Below, one piece after another: positions 1 to 6,764 of a DNA stretch of 64,000 nt. The notes under the pieces were generated by a model. It had not been told where the DNA came from. It searched no databases and worked only from the letters and a program-made list of their open reading frames with translations. Each line of letters starts with the position of its first letter. The stretch's first letter is position 1. Source of the DNA: Bacillota bacterium (lineage in GTDB: Bacteria; Bacillota; Clostridia; Lachnospirales; Lachnospiraceae); contig JAEYSV010000056.1 in assembly GCA_023434365.1 (NCBI GenBank), positions 25,316-89,315 of the forward strand. The letters are read 5' to 3'. The position numbers and the translations under genes were made by a program.

Positions 1-1
1 T

Positions 2-577
2 TCTTCTGGATTATTTAATTTGTTTTTAGTACCGGTATTCTCGGTAGTGACACCATTTGTAATCATGGTTTCTTTTGAACAAACGAGTACGGTATATGGA
101 ATTACAGAAGGTGCAATAGCGCTAGGAATGATTATTGGTGCTTTATTCGTTGGTTTGCTAAAACGACATGTTCCGATACAGGCTATCTATAAAGTGCTCT
201 ATCTGGTAAGTCTATCTATGGTGGGTATGGCTCTCATTCTATATCTTGAAAAGAGAACAATAACTACCGAAGTAGCGATTATAGGGTATGCACTTGGTGG
301 CATGCTCATCATGGGAGCGATTGGATATGCGAATGTAGTCAGTGCTACTTACCTGCAGCAGGCAACCAGACCAGATATGCTTGGTAAAATCTCAGCATTT
401 GGGGCAGGGTTTGCAACTCTTTGTGTACCGCTAGGACAGGTTTTGTTTGGTGGAGTGATTGAACTTCTTGCTAATTCTATGTTTATCTTAATGCTTTTTG
501 CAGCATGCAGTACGTTTCTGGTTACCTTGTTTGTCAGATGGAACGTGCGTCATATCAAAAAAGAGTATGAAAACTGA
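2..577 (+). CDS. MFS transporter, C-terminal part (truncated by window edge)
   Basis: The reading frame is open to the left edge, so only the C-terminal 191 residues or so are seen. They contain about five or six hydrophobic membrane segments separated by short basic loops (for example around LLKRHVP), ending in a basic tail KKEYEN. The layout matches the C-terminal half of a major facilitator superfamily transporter of the macrolide/drug efflux type (MFS_3-like). The substrate cannot be read from this fragment. A TTG at position 20 would give an internal start, but the frame continues upstream without a stop, so it is not the true start. Confidence 0.75.
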   Translation, partial: SSGLFNLFLVPVFSVVTPFVIMVSFEQTSTVYGITEGAIALGMIIGALFVGLLKRHVPIQAIYKVLYLVSLSMVGMALILYLEKRTITTEVAIIGYALGGMLIMGAIGYANVVSATYLQQATRPDMLGKISAFGAGFATLCVPLGQVLFGGVIELLANSMFILMLFAACSTFLVTLFVRWNVRHIKKEYEN

Positions 578-693
578 CATTGGAAAATAAGATTGATTCG
601 TATATAATAAAAAGGAAGAGTAAACAATGCCCATAGTGTTAAGTTAGATAATACCTTGTGGCAAGTAGGATAGAAAAGAAGGAGAGAAGTAAC

Positions 694-999
694 ATGATCA
701 AACACATCGTAATGTTCAAATTGAAAGCAGAGGCAGATAATAAGACAGCTTATAAGAACGCCGAAGAAGCAAAAGAGAAATTAGCAAACTTTGTAGAGTC
801 CATTCCGACACTTAAGAGTTTGGAGGTAGGTATCAACGCAAAAGGTGCTCCTCAGGAAAATTGTGAGTTAGTGTTAGTCTGTGATTTTGAAGATTTAGAT
901 GGGTTAGAGGCATATCGAGTTCATCCCGTTCATGTTGCATTTGGAAAATATATCACTCCATTAAGAGAGAGTCGTGCTTGTATCGACTACGAATATTAG
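694..999 (+). CDS. Dabb (stress-responsive A/B barrel) domain protein
   Basis: A 101-residue protein beginning MIKHIVMFKLK, which is the first strand of the Dabb fold (PF07876), with the usual late segment around HPVHVAFGKYITP. Such proteins form small dimeric alpha+beta barrels; their biochemical role is mostly unknown in bacteria. The ATG at 694 is chosen because AAGGAG at 679-684 stands 9 bases upstream and the family starts at this residue; an upstream GTG at 658 would add a charged tail without homology. It is followed by a strong terminator and stands alone. Confidence 0.8.
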   Translation: MIKHIVMFKLKAEADNKTAYKNAEEAKEKLANFVESIPTLKSLEVGINAKGAPQENCELVLVCDFEDLDGLEAYRVHPVHVAFGKYITPLRESRACIDYEY

Positions 1000-1015
1000 C
1001 AAAGAATTGTAAGTA

Positions 1016-1054
1016 AAACCCCGGTTTATCGAGTGATTGATAAAACCGGGGTTT
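1016..1054. terminator. Bidirectional Rho-independent terminator
   Basis: A near-perfect inverted repeat of about 14 bp with the core AACCCCGG/CCGGGGTT, flanked by A-run on the left and T-run on the right. It lies between the convergent Dabb gene (plus) and the ABC permease gene (minus) and can serve both. Confidence 0.85.
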
Positions 1055-1078
1055 GTGGTTATATAAGATGCGTTTACG

Positions 1079-1879
1079 TTATAAAGATAAATCTTTTTTT
1101 GTGAAATAATAGCCGCCGAAGGAGAAGCAAAGTAGCGTAATTCCCGCTAAAATCAAATTACTACTTAGAACTCCACCTTCTCCATTGATAATGGAGGCAC
1201 CAGGGAATAAGGTGAAAATGGTAGCATATTTTAAGTTTTCCATTTTTCCGCCCATATTGGAGATCATCTGAATCATATAGAAAATGAGAGGAATACCGGC
1301 ACCATAGAAAAAGTAATTCTTGGAGTCATTAAAAATACAGGCAGCAACAAACGCAATTCCCGCCAGGGCAAAATGAAGTAGCAAGATACTTAGATTAAGT
1401 TGAAGGTATTTGCTGACATCTAGTTCACCAGGAAACATAAGCTGACTGCAGGTGATCCCAATAAGGGTAGTAACGATTATAACAAAAGCAATACTAATTA
1501 GTGTAGATATAATTTGTGTAAAAATGATACGAGTTCTGGAATTCGGTGTAGCTAGTAAACATGCCAGCGAACCATCGTCAACATATTTTACAAGAAGCTT
1601 ATTTATGATGACAATTATAAATATTATTGGGAAAAGCATCATGATGAATCCATATAAAAAGGTGTGCATAAACTCAGTTAAGTTAGTGTAGCCTCCCGAC
1701 ATTCCGAACATCCCCATAAATTCGGGCATCATTTCCTGAAAACCACTGAGCATTTTAGCAAAATCGGGACTATACATATAGATGATAATTGCTGTATACA
1801 TAAATAAGATGCCAATAAAAATTAAAGAGAGTTTGAATGCTCCGGTTAAATTACGTTTTAAAAGTGGCTTTGATATCAT
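1079..1879 (-). CDS. ABC-2 type transporter permease
   Basis: A 266-residue integral membrane protein with about six hydrophobic segments: one near residues 15-35, then a periplasmic-type loop rich in Met/Phe, then segments near 75, 115-150, 165-190, 195-215 and 240-260. It ends in KKDLSL. This is the ABC-2 permease layout of Gram-positive drug or peptide exporters. Its start overlaps the stop of the ATPase gene by one base (TAATG), so the two are translationally coupled and form a two-gene exporter operon. The substrate is unknown. Confidence 0.85.
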   Translation of the reverse strand: MISKPLLKRNLTGAFKLSLIFIGILFMYTAIIIYMYSPDFAKMLSGFQEMMPEFMGMFGMSGGYTNLTEFMHTFLYGFIMMLFPIIFIIVIINKLLVKYVDDGSLACLLATPNSRTRIIFTQIISTLISIAFVIIVTTLIGITCSQLMFPGELDVSKYLQLNLSILLLHFALAGIAFVAACIFNDSKNYFFYGAGIPLIFYMIQMISNMGGKMENLKYATIFTLFPGASIINGEGGVLSSNLILAGITLLCFSFGGYYFTKKDLSL

Positions 1880-2766
1880 TATTTTTCACCTCCATAATAA
1901 TGCATAAAGATTTCTTCTAATGATTGTGTCCTTATATCCAGTGCGGTAATAGGATAGTGGCTGATATGTTCTAGAAACTCAGGTAATCTGCCCGTTAGTT
2001 TTACAGTAACCATTTTGTTTGCCAGATCAAGGAGCTCACAATGAGTCGCTTCAAATCCCTTGGTTGCTTCTTTTGTAGAAAAAGTAATCATGTATTCTTT
2101 CTGTTTCTTTTTCTTTAAGCTCTCCATATCTTCTATTGCAACAATGTTGCCATTTCGGATAATAGCGGTGCGATCACATGTCTTTTCGACTTCTTCAAAG
2201 ATATGGGAGGACATTAATATCGTCTTACCTTTCGCTTTTTCCTCCATGATCAGTTCGATAAACCGGTTTTGCATCAGGGGGTCTAACCCACTAGTTGGTT
2301 CATCCAATATTATTACTTCTGGATCATTCATAAAAGCACAGATAATGCCGACCTTCTGTTTCATTCCTTTGGACATCTTCTTGATTTTGCTCTGTGGATC
2401 AAGCTCAAAACGGTTAAGAAGCTCGCTGATTCGATTATTGTTACTAATACCTTTCATTGCAGCAATAAAATCAATGAGTTTGACTCCGGGAAGATCACTC
2501 GGAAAAGCAATTTCACCAGCTAGGTAGCCAAGTGTTTTCTGAATCTGTGGCGACTTGGTGAAGCAATCCATCCCATTAATTGTACAGTTACCTTCTTTTG
2601 CCCGAATAAAACCCATTAGATGTCTGATCGTTGTTGTTTTTCCAGCACCATTTGGTCCAAGAAAACCAAAGACCTCTCCTTTTTTAACATTAATATTAAC
2701 ATCAAAAATGCCTTTGTGATTGCCATAATCGCGTGTAAGGTTCTTAATTTCGATGACATGATTCAT
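1879..2766 (-). CDS. ABC transporter ATP-binding protein
   Basis: A 295-residue ATPase with Walker A GPNGAGKTTT, an ABC signature region MSKGMKQKV, Walker B VIILDEPTSGLDP and the switch histidine in SSHIFEEV. The C-terminal 80 residues are the extra domain common in CcmA-like exporter ATPases. Start chosen at the ATG complementary to 2764-2766 because AAGGAGG lies 6 bases upstream on the minus strand; an upstream ATG would add 13 residues with no Shine-Dalgarno support. It powers the permease encoded directly downstream. No GntR regulator is beside it, although many such pairs have one. Confidence 0.9.
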   Translation of the reverse strand: MNHVIEIKNLTRDYGNHKGIFDVNINVKKGEVFGFLGPNGAGKTTTIRHLMGFIRAKEGNCTINGMDCFTKSPQIQKTLGYLAGEIAFPSDLPGVKLIDFIAAMKGISNNNRISELLNRFELDPQSKIKKMSKGMKQKVGIICAFMNDPEVIILDEPTSGLDPLMQNRFIELIMEEKAKGKTILMSSHIFEEVEKTCDRTAIIRNGNIVAIEDMESLKKKKQKEYMITFSTKEATKGFEATHCELLDLANKMVTVKLTGRLPEFLEHISHYPITALDIRTQSLEEIFMHYYGGEK

Positions 2767-2860
2767 GGTAGTCCTCCTTGTAATAACTTTATAGAAATGT
2801 ATCATTTTATAAATCTAAACTTAAGACAGTAAACAAGAATATAGTCTTATTTTACGTCTG

Positions 2861-2888
2861 TTGACCCGTTTTGAGAAGAGTTTATTAT
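2861..2888 (+). promoter_or_regulatory. Candidate promoter in the 2767-3079 gap
   Basis: TTGACC at 2861-2866 and TATTAT at 2883-2888 with a 16-base spacer point toward dbpA and would give a leader of roughly 185 bases. The rest of the 313-base gap between the divergent ABC ATPase and dbpA is AT-rich and shows no other clear feature. A long leader would fit a cold-regulated helicase gene, but this is inference. Confidence 0.35.
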
Positions 2889-3079
2889 TAGAATTCGGTT
2901 AAGTATTTTGCTATTATGTGGTATTCTATTAAAAGAGGATGAATTATAAGTCACGTCGCAAGGGTATCCTATGTATCAAAAGCTTGATTTTATTGAAACG
3001 AACCAACGATGTAAGGTAATAAAAATAAAATCGGATGCGGTATATTAATACAGAAAATAATAAAAGAATGGAAAATAAT

Positions 3080-4522
3080 ATGAGACAGAATGAATTTACA
3101 CAATATGCATTAAGCGAAGAGATCATTAAGTCACTTACGCTACTAAAATATACGAAGCCAACCGAGGTGCAACAAGCGGTATTACCGGAGCTGTTATCTG
3201 GACTGGATGTTGTGGTCAAATCAAAAACCGGAAGCGGGAAAACAGCAGCATTTGCCATTCCGTTATGTGAAAGGGTAACCTGGGATGAATATTATCCGCA
3301 GGCTCTCGTTCTAGAGCCAACAAGAGAGCTCGCAGTACAGGTGAAAGAGGAAATCTTTCATATAGGAAGAATGAAGCGTCTAAAAGTTCCTGTGGTTTTT
3401 GGTGGATATCCCATTGAGAAAGAAATCATTACGCTTAAGCAAAAAGCACATATTGTAGTCGGAACACCAGGAAGAGTTCATGACCATTTGAGACGTGGTA
3501 CCCTTTCCCTTACGCAGGTGCGCTATCTGATCATAGACGAAGCCGACCTGATGCTTAGTATGGGTTTTATAGATGAGATGAAGGCGATTCTAGATGTACT
3601 TCCAAAAGACAGAGTGACCGTGTTATGTTCGGCGACGTTAGGAGAACACTTAGAAAAACTGATTAGTGAGTATATGAAGTCACCAAAGCGTATTATATTA
3701 GATGAGGAGACCGAAACCGTAGCTGCAATTGATGAGTGCTGTTATCAAGTGGAAAATGAAGAGAAAAGTGAGTTATTGATGAATTTGCTTTATCAGGAGA
3801 ATCCAGACCGGGCTATGATTTTTTGTGCCACCCGTGAAATGGTTAATGCACTTTATCATAAACTGAAAAGAGCAGGCGTACGTTGTGGTATGATTCATGG
3901 TGGAATGGAGCAACGGGAGCGCCTTCAAATGGTTGACGAATACCGGGAAGGGACGTTTCGTTATCTCATTGCTTCTGATGTGGCAGCAAGAGGAATTGAT
4001 TTTGACAATATCACACACGTCATTAATTATGACTTTCCAACAGGGAAAGAGACCTACGTACACCGGATAGGCAGAACCGGGCGAAACGGGAAAAGTGGTG
4101 TGGCCATTAGTTTTTATAATGAATCTGAAAGCCGTATGGTACGGGAAGTGGAAGCATTTACAGGAAAAGAAATAGTTAGAAAAGAGACTCCGAAGAAGGA
4201 ACAATTACTAGATGCCAAAGGAATTTTTGAAAAGCGACAAAAGGAACGGATAGTGAAAAAGGCGAGAAAAGGAGCAGCATTCCAAGGCAGTATTACTAAG
4301 TTAACCATTGGTGGAGGTCGCAAGTCAAAAATGCGCGCAATAGATGTTGTCGGCGCAATTAGTAATATTGATGGAATTACAAGCAATGATATTGGAATTA
4401 TTGATGTTCGTGACAGCATTACTTATGTGGAAATTCACAATGGAAAGGGTCAGCTGGTGCATGATGCCCTCCAAAACAAAACGGTTAAAGGTAAGATACG
4501 AAAAGTAAGGGTGACAAGATGA
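3080..4522 (+). CDS. dbpA: ATP-dependent RNA helicase DbpA (YxiN type)
   Basis: A 480-residue DEAD-box helicase. Seen in order: Q motif (PTEVQQAVLP), motif I SKTGSGKTAA, Ia PTRELA, Ib TPGRV, motif II in the form DEAD (IIDEADLML), motif III SAT, motif V ARGID and motif VI HRIGRTGR. The C-terminal 75 residues form the DbpA RNA-binding domain (LTIGGGRKSKMRAIDVVGAI), which in B. subtilis YxiN and E. coli DbpA recognises 23S rRNA hairpin 92 and directs 50S ribosome assembly. The start at 3080 aligns with the family; ATGs at 3035 and 3068 are possible but have no better ribosome binding site. It overlaps the next gene by 4 bases. Confidence 0.93.
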   Translation: MRQNEFTQYALSEEIIKSLTLLKYTKPTEVQQAVLPELLSGLDVVVKSKTGSGKTAAFAIPLCERVTWDEYYPQALVLEPTRELAVQVKEEIFHIGRMKRLKVPVVFGGYPIEKEIITLKQKAHIVVGTPGRVHDHLRRGTLSLTQVRYLIIDEADLMLSMGFIDEMKAILDVLPKDRVTVLCSATLGEHLEKLISEYMKSPKRIILDEETETVAAIDECCYQVENEEKSELLMNLLYQENPDRAMIFCATREMVNALYHKLKRAGVRCGMIHGGMEQRERLQMVDEYREGTFRYLIASDVAARGIDFDNITHVINYDFPTGKETYVHRIGRTGRNGKSGVAISFYNESESRMVREVEAFTGKEIVRKETPKKEQLLDAKGIFEKRQKERIVKKARKGAAFQGSITKLTIGGGRKSKMRAIDVVGAISNIDGITSNDIGIIDVRDSITYVEIHNGKGQLVHDALQNKTVKGKIRKVRVTR

Positions 4523-5019
4523 AACAATACGAAACACACACCTTTCCCCCTGTGTATGATGAATATTCCATGATTTTGATACTTGGAAGTTTTCCTTCGG
4601 TCAAATCAAGGGAAGAAGGGTTTTTTTATGGACATCCTAGAAACCGGTTCTGGAAGGTAATCAGTAGTATTTATGAAAAAGAAGAACCTCAGACAATCGA
4701 GGAAAAGAAGGCATTATTACTTGAATGCAGGATTGCACTCTGGGATGTGATTGCCAGCTGTGAAATCGAAGGTTCTGCGGATAGTAGCATTGAAAACGTT
4801 GTGGTTAACGACCTAACACCGATACTAAGTAACAGTATGGTTACCAGGATAATGGTGAATGGAAAAACAGCTGCAAAGTTGTATCATAAGTATCTTTATC
4901 CGGTGACTAAGATAAAAGCAGTTGAGTTGCCTTCTACCAGTCCGGCGAATGCAACATTTTCTTTAGAGCGTTTAATTAGGGAGTGGAAAGAGCGAATTAG
5001 TAATGAAATACAAAGCTAA
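4519..5019 (+). CDS. DNA-deoxyinosine/uracil glycosylase family protein
   Basis: A 166-residue protein of the uracil-DNA glycosylase superfamily, closest by pattern to the DNA-deoxyinosine glycosylase group. The first active-site motif is GSFPS near residue 24, followed by FFYGHPRNRFW, and the late motif LPSTSPANA near residue 134 matches the substrate-intercalation loop. It removes deaminated bases from DNA in base excision repair. The ATG overlaps the dbpA stop (ATGA), implying co-transcription and translational coupling with the helicase. Confidence 0.8.
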   Translation: MKQYETHTFPPVYDEYSMILILGSFPSVKSREEGFFYGHPRNRFWKVISSIYEKEEPQTIEEKKALLLECRIALWDVIASCEIEGSADSSIENVVVNDLTPILSNSMVTRIMVNGKTAAKLYHKYLYPVTKIKAVELPSTSPANATFSLERLIREWKERISNEIQS

Positions 5020-5060
5020 ATAAGAAGAAATGAGAGTAAAATCCCAAAAGTGTAATGTAG

Positions 5061-5103
5061 TGTGATTAAGTCACAGAAACTTCCAACTAAAGTGGCGTAT
5101 AAT
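5061..5103 (+). promoter_or_regulatory. Palindromic operator and promoter for thioredoxin
   Basis: TGTGATTAAGTCACA at 5061-5075 is a palindrome with 5-bp arms TGTGA/TCACA. TATAAT at 5098-5103 is a perfect -10 box, while the matching -35 position is poor. The palindrome centre lies about 42 bases before the expected start point, the class II activator position typical of CRP/FNR-family proteins. The same 15 bases recur at 6641-6655 before another redox gene. Confidence 0.6.
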
Positions 5104-5167
5104 GACATTAGAAACAAAGAAATCAATTAAAAATAAAAATATAAGATAATGAAAAGGAGTAATGATT

Positions 5168-5479
5168 ATGGGAGCAATGCATATTACAACTCAAAACTTT
5201 GAAAAGGAAGTATTAAAATCCGAAAAACCAGTACTAATTGACTTTTGGGCATCCTGGTGTGGTCCTTGCCAGATGTTAACTCCAGTGATTGAACAATTAG
5301 CAACTGAAGTAACAGATGCGAAAATCACAAAAGTGAATGTTGACGAACAACCGGCACTTGCTCAGGAATTTCGCGTTATGTCCATCCCAACACTTGCGGT
5401 TATCAAAGATGGCAAGTTAGTAAATAGTTCTGTTGGTGTAAAATCTAAGGATGCGATTCTTAAGATGTTAGAAGTATAA
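5168..5479 (+). CDS. trxA: Thioredoxin
   Basis: A 103-residue classical thioredoxin with active site WCGPC (Cys31-Cys34), the buried Asp in VLIDFWASW and the cis-proline in MSIPTLAV. It reduces protein disulfides in the cytosol using electrons from a thioredoxin reductase, which is not in this window. The ATG at 5168 is preferred because AAGGAG at 5154-5158 would be only 3 bases from the ATG at 5162. Transcribed alone from the promoter at 5098 and ended by the hairpin at 5542. Confidence 0.93.
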   Translation: MGAMHITTQNFEKEVLKSEKPVLIDFWASWCGPCQMLTPVIEQLATEVTDAKITKVNVDEQPALAQEFRVMSIPTLAVIKDGKLVNSSVGVKSKDAILKMLEV

Positions 5480-5541
5480 AATAGTTACTTAGTAGTTGAA
5501 CTATATCGAGGTATCAACCTAACATTACTTTTCTATAAAGT

Positions 5542-5623
5542 ACAGAGCGGTAAGATTCTAGTAATTCAATTGCAACAATGGGGTTGCAGGAGAATAAATG
5601 GGATTTTATCCGCTCTGTTTTTG
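5542..5623 (+). terminator. Two-tier terminator hairpin after trxA
   Basis: ACAGAGCGG at 5542-5550 pairs with CCGCTCTGT at 5610-5618, followed by a T-run. Inside the 59-base loop a second stem TGCAAC/GTTGCA forms (5571-5576 with 5583-5588). The outer stem plus T-run is a terminator; the long interior is unusual. Confidence 0.6.
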
Positions 5624-5670
5624 CTATGTTTAAAATAATACTTATTAAGTGTTGTATATTTACAATTTCA

Positions 5671-6450
5671 CTATGGAGTTAATTGATTTAAGGAACAAAA
5701 GTATAAATATAGATTATTAAGAATACCTCGTTCTTCCTCCCCAGTAATAATATTTTTCATATCATGTAGGATCTGCTTTACACAATCACTAGATAAATAC
5801 TTAAATTCTGTGTTACCCCACTTGTTCTTAGAGGAGCTTAAAGACTGGTAGTTCCAAAACAATAGTTTCTGTTCGGAAGGAGAAAGCAGCACACGCAGGG
5901 TTGGATGGATTGCTAAGTTTCCATCGAGACAGTATTTGCCTTCTACATCCTCGCGAAGCATCATGACTCCAATGATTCGTCGTTCCTCTTCTTTTTTACC
6001 ATTCGGAACTTCTGTAAGGATACAAGCAGAGTTCATTGCTATTCTAGTTGCAATACGAGGTTGTCCCTTTGATTTTCCACTTAGATAATCCCCTGTCTTT
6101 ATAGTCAAAGAGGCTTGAATACTTGCTAGATCGTTGTGAATTAAGCCAAAGGCAGCGTGTGAATTATCTACTAGCTTTAGTTTTTTAATTCTTTGTAATC
6201 GCTCTTGTTCTCGGCGTTTGAATTCTTGAATGAGTTGTTGTTTTTGATTTCTGTGATTCAGGAGCGCCATGATTTCGGTTTGTATTTTGTTATCTGAACA
6301 AGTAATAAAGCGGGAAAAGGCATCCGGATAAATAAATTTCCTACGCTGGTTGCTAAAATCAACTTCAATGATATTACCCGTATTGCTAGTGACAATTCCG
6401 TCACCAAATCTGTTGTGGCTCACTTTTTTTCCAATCATTTTCGTTTTCAT
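5671..6450 (-). CDS. Conserved hypothetical protein with Tudor/SH3-like N-terminus
   Basis: A 259-residue protein of unknown function. The first 45 residues (IGKKVSHNRFGDGIV, then VDFSNQRRKFIYPDAF) resemble the small Tudor/SH3-like barrel found at the C-terminus of UvrD/PcrA helicases, where it binds RNA polymerase or nucleic acid. A charged helical stretch (residues 60-100, rich in Gln, Arg, Lys) follows, then an alpha/beta region without a recognised motif. The start at 6450 is chosen for the AAAGGAGG Shine-Dalgarno 8 bases upstream; the longer frame adds 43 residues without one. Stands alone, oppositely oriented to both neighbours. Confidence 0.6.
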   Translation of the reverse strand: MKTKMIGKKVSHNRFGDGIVTSNTGNIIEVDFSNQRRKFIYPDAFSRFITCSDNKIQTEIMALLNHRNQKQQLIQEFKRREQERLQRIKKLKLVDNSHAAFGLIHNDLASIQASLTIKTGDYLSGKSKGQPRIATRIAMNSACILTEVPNGKKEEERRIIGVMMLREDVEGKYCLDGNLAIHPTLRVLLSPSEQKLLFWNYQSLSSSKNKWGNTEFKYLSSDCVKQILHDMKNIITGEEERGILNNLYLYFCSLNQLTP

Positions 6451-6640
6451 CTTTCTTCCTCCTTTGAACCAAGACTTTATAATATACAGTATTATAAAAA
6501 AAGAAGAGCTTTCCATATCTATGCCAATCGGCACAATACCAAAAGCCCTTCTTAAGTAAGACGGTTCTTTTCTATTCATTTGACACTATTATAGCATAAA
6601 ATCGAAATAAAAGCAAATTTGAAAATGTTATAGGTATATA

Positions 6641-6655
6641 TGTGATTAAGTCACA
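6641..6655. promoter_or_regulatory. Second copy of the TGTGA palindrome, upstream of CoA-disulfide reductase fusion
   Basis: The 15-base palindrome TGTGATTAAGTCACA is identical to the one at 5061-5075. It lies 110 bases before the start of the reductase fusion gene, with AT-rich -10 candidates (GATAAT at 6667, TAATAT at 6682) downstream. The 6451-6764 gap holds nothing else obvious. Confidence 0.55.
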
Positions 6656-6764
6656 GACGAAAAAAGGATAATAAGATAAAGTAATATTAGTAAGTTTATA
6701 ATAAAAAAAAAAGTTAATTTTTTAACAATATTAAAGTTAAGGAATCATAGAAAGGGGAATTGCC

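Noticed and set aside
2060..2527. 155-codon plus-strand frame opposite the ABC ATPase gene
   Set aside because: It is the antisense shadow of a clear ATPase gene with all nucleotide-binding motifs on the minus strand.
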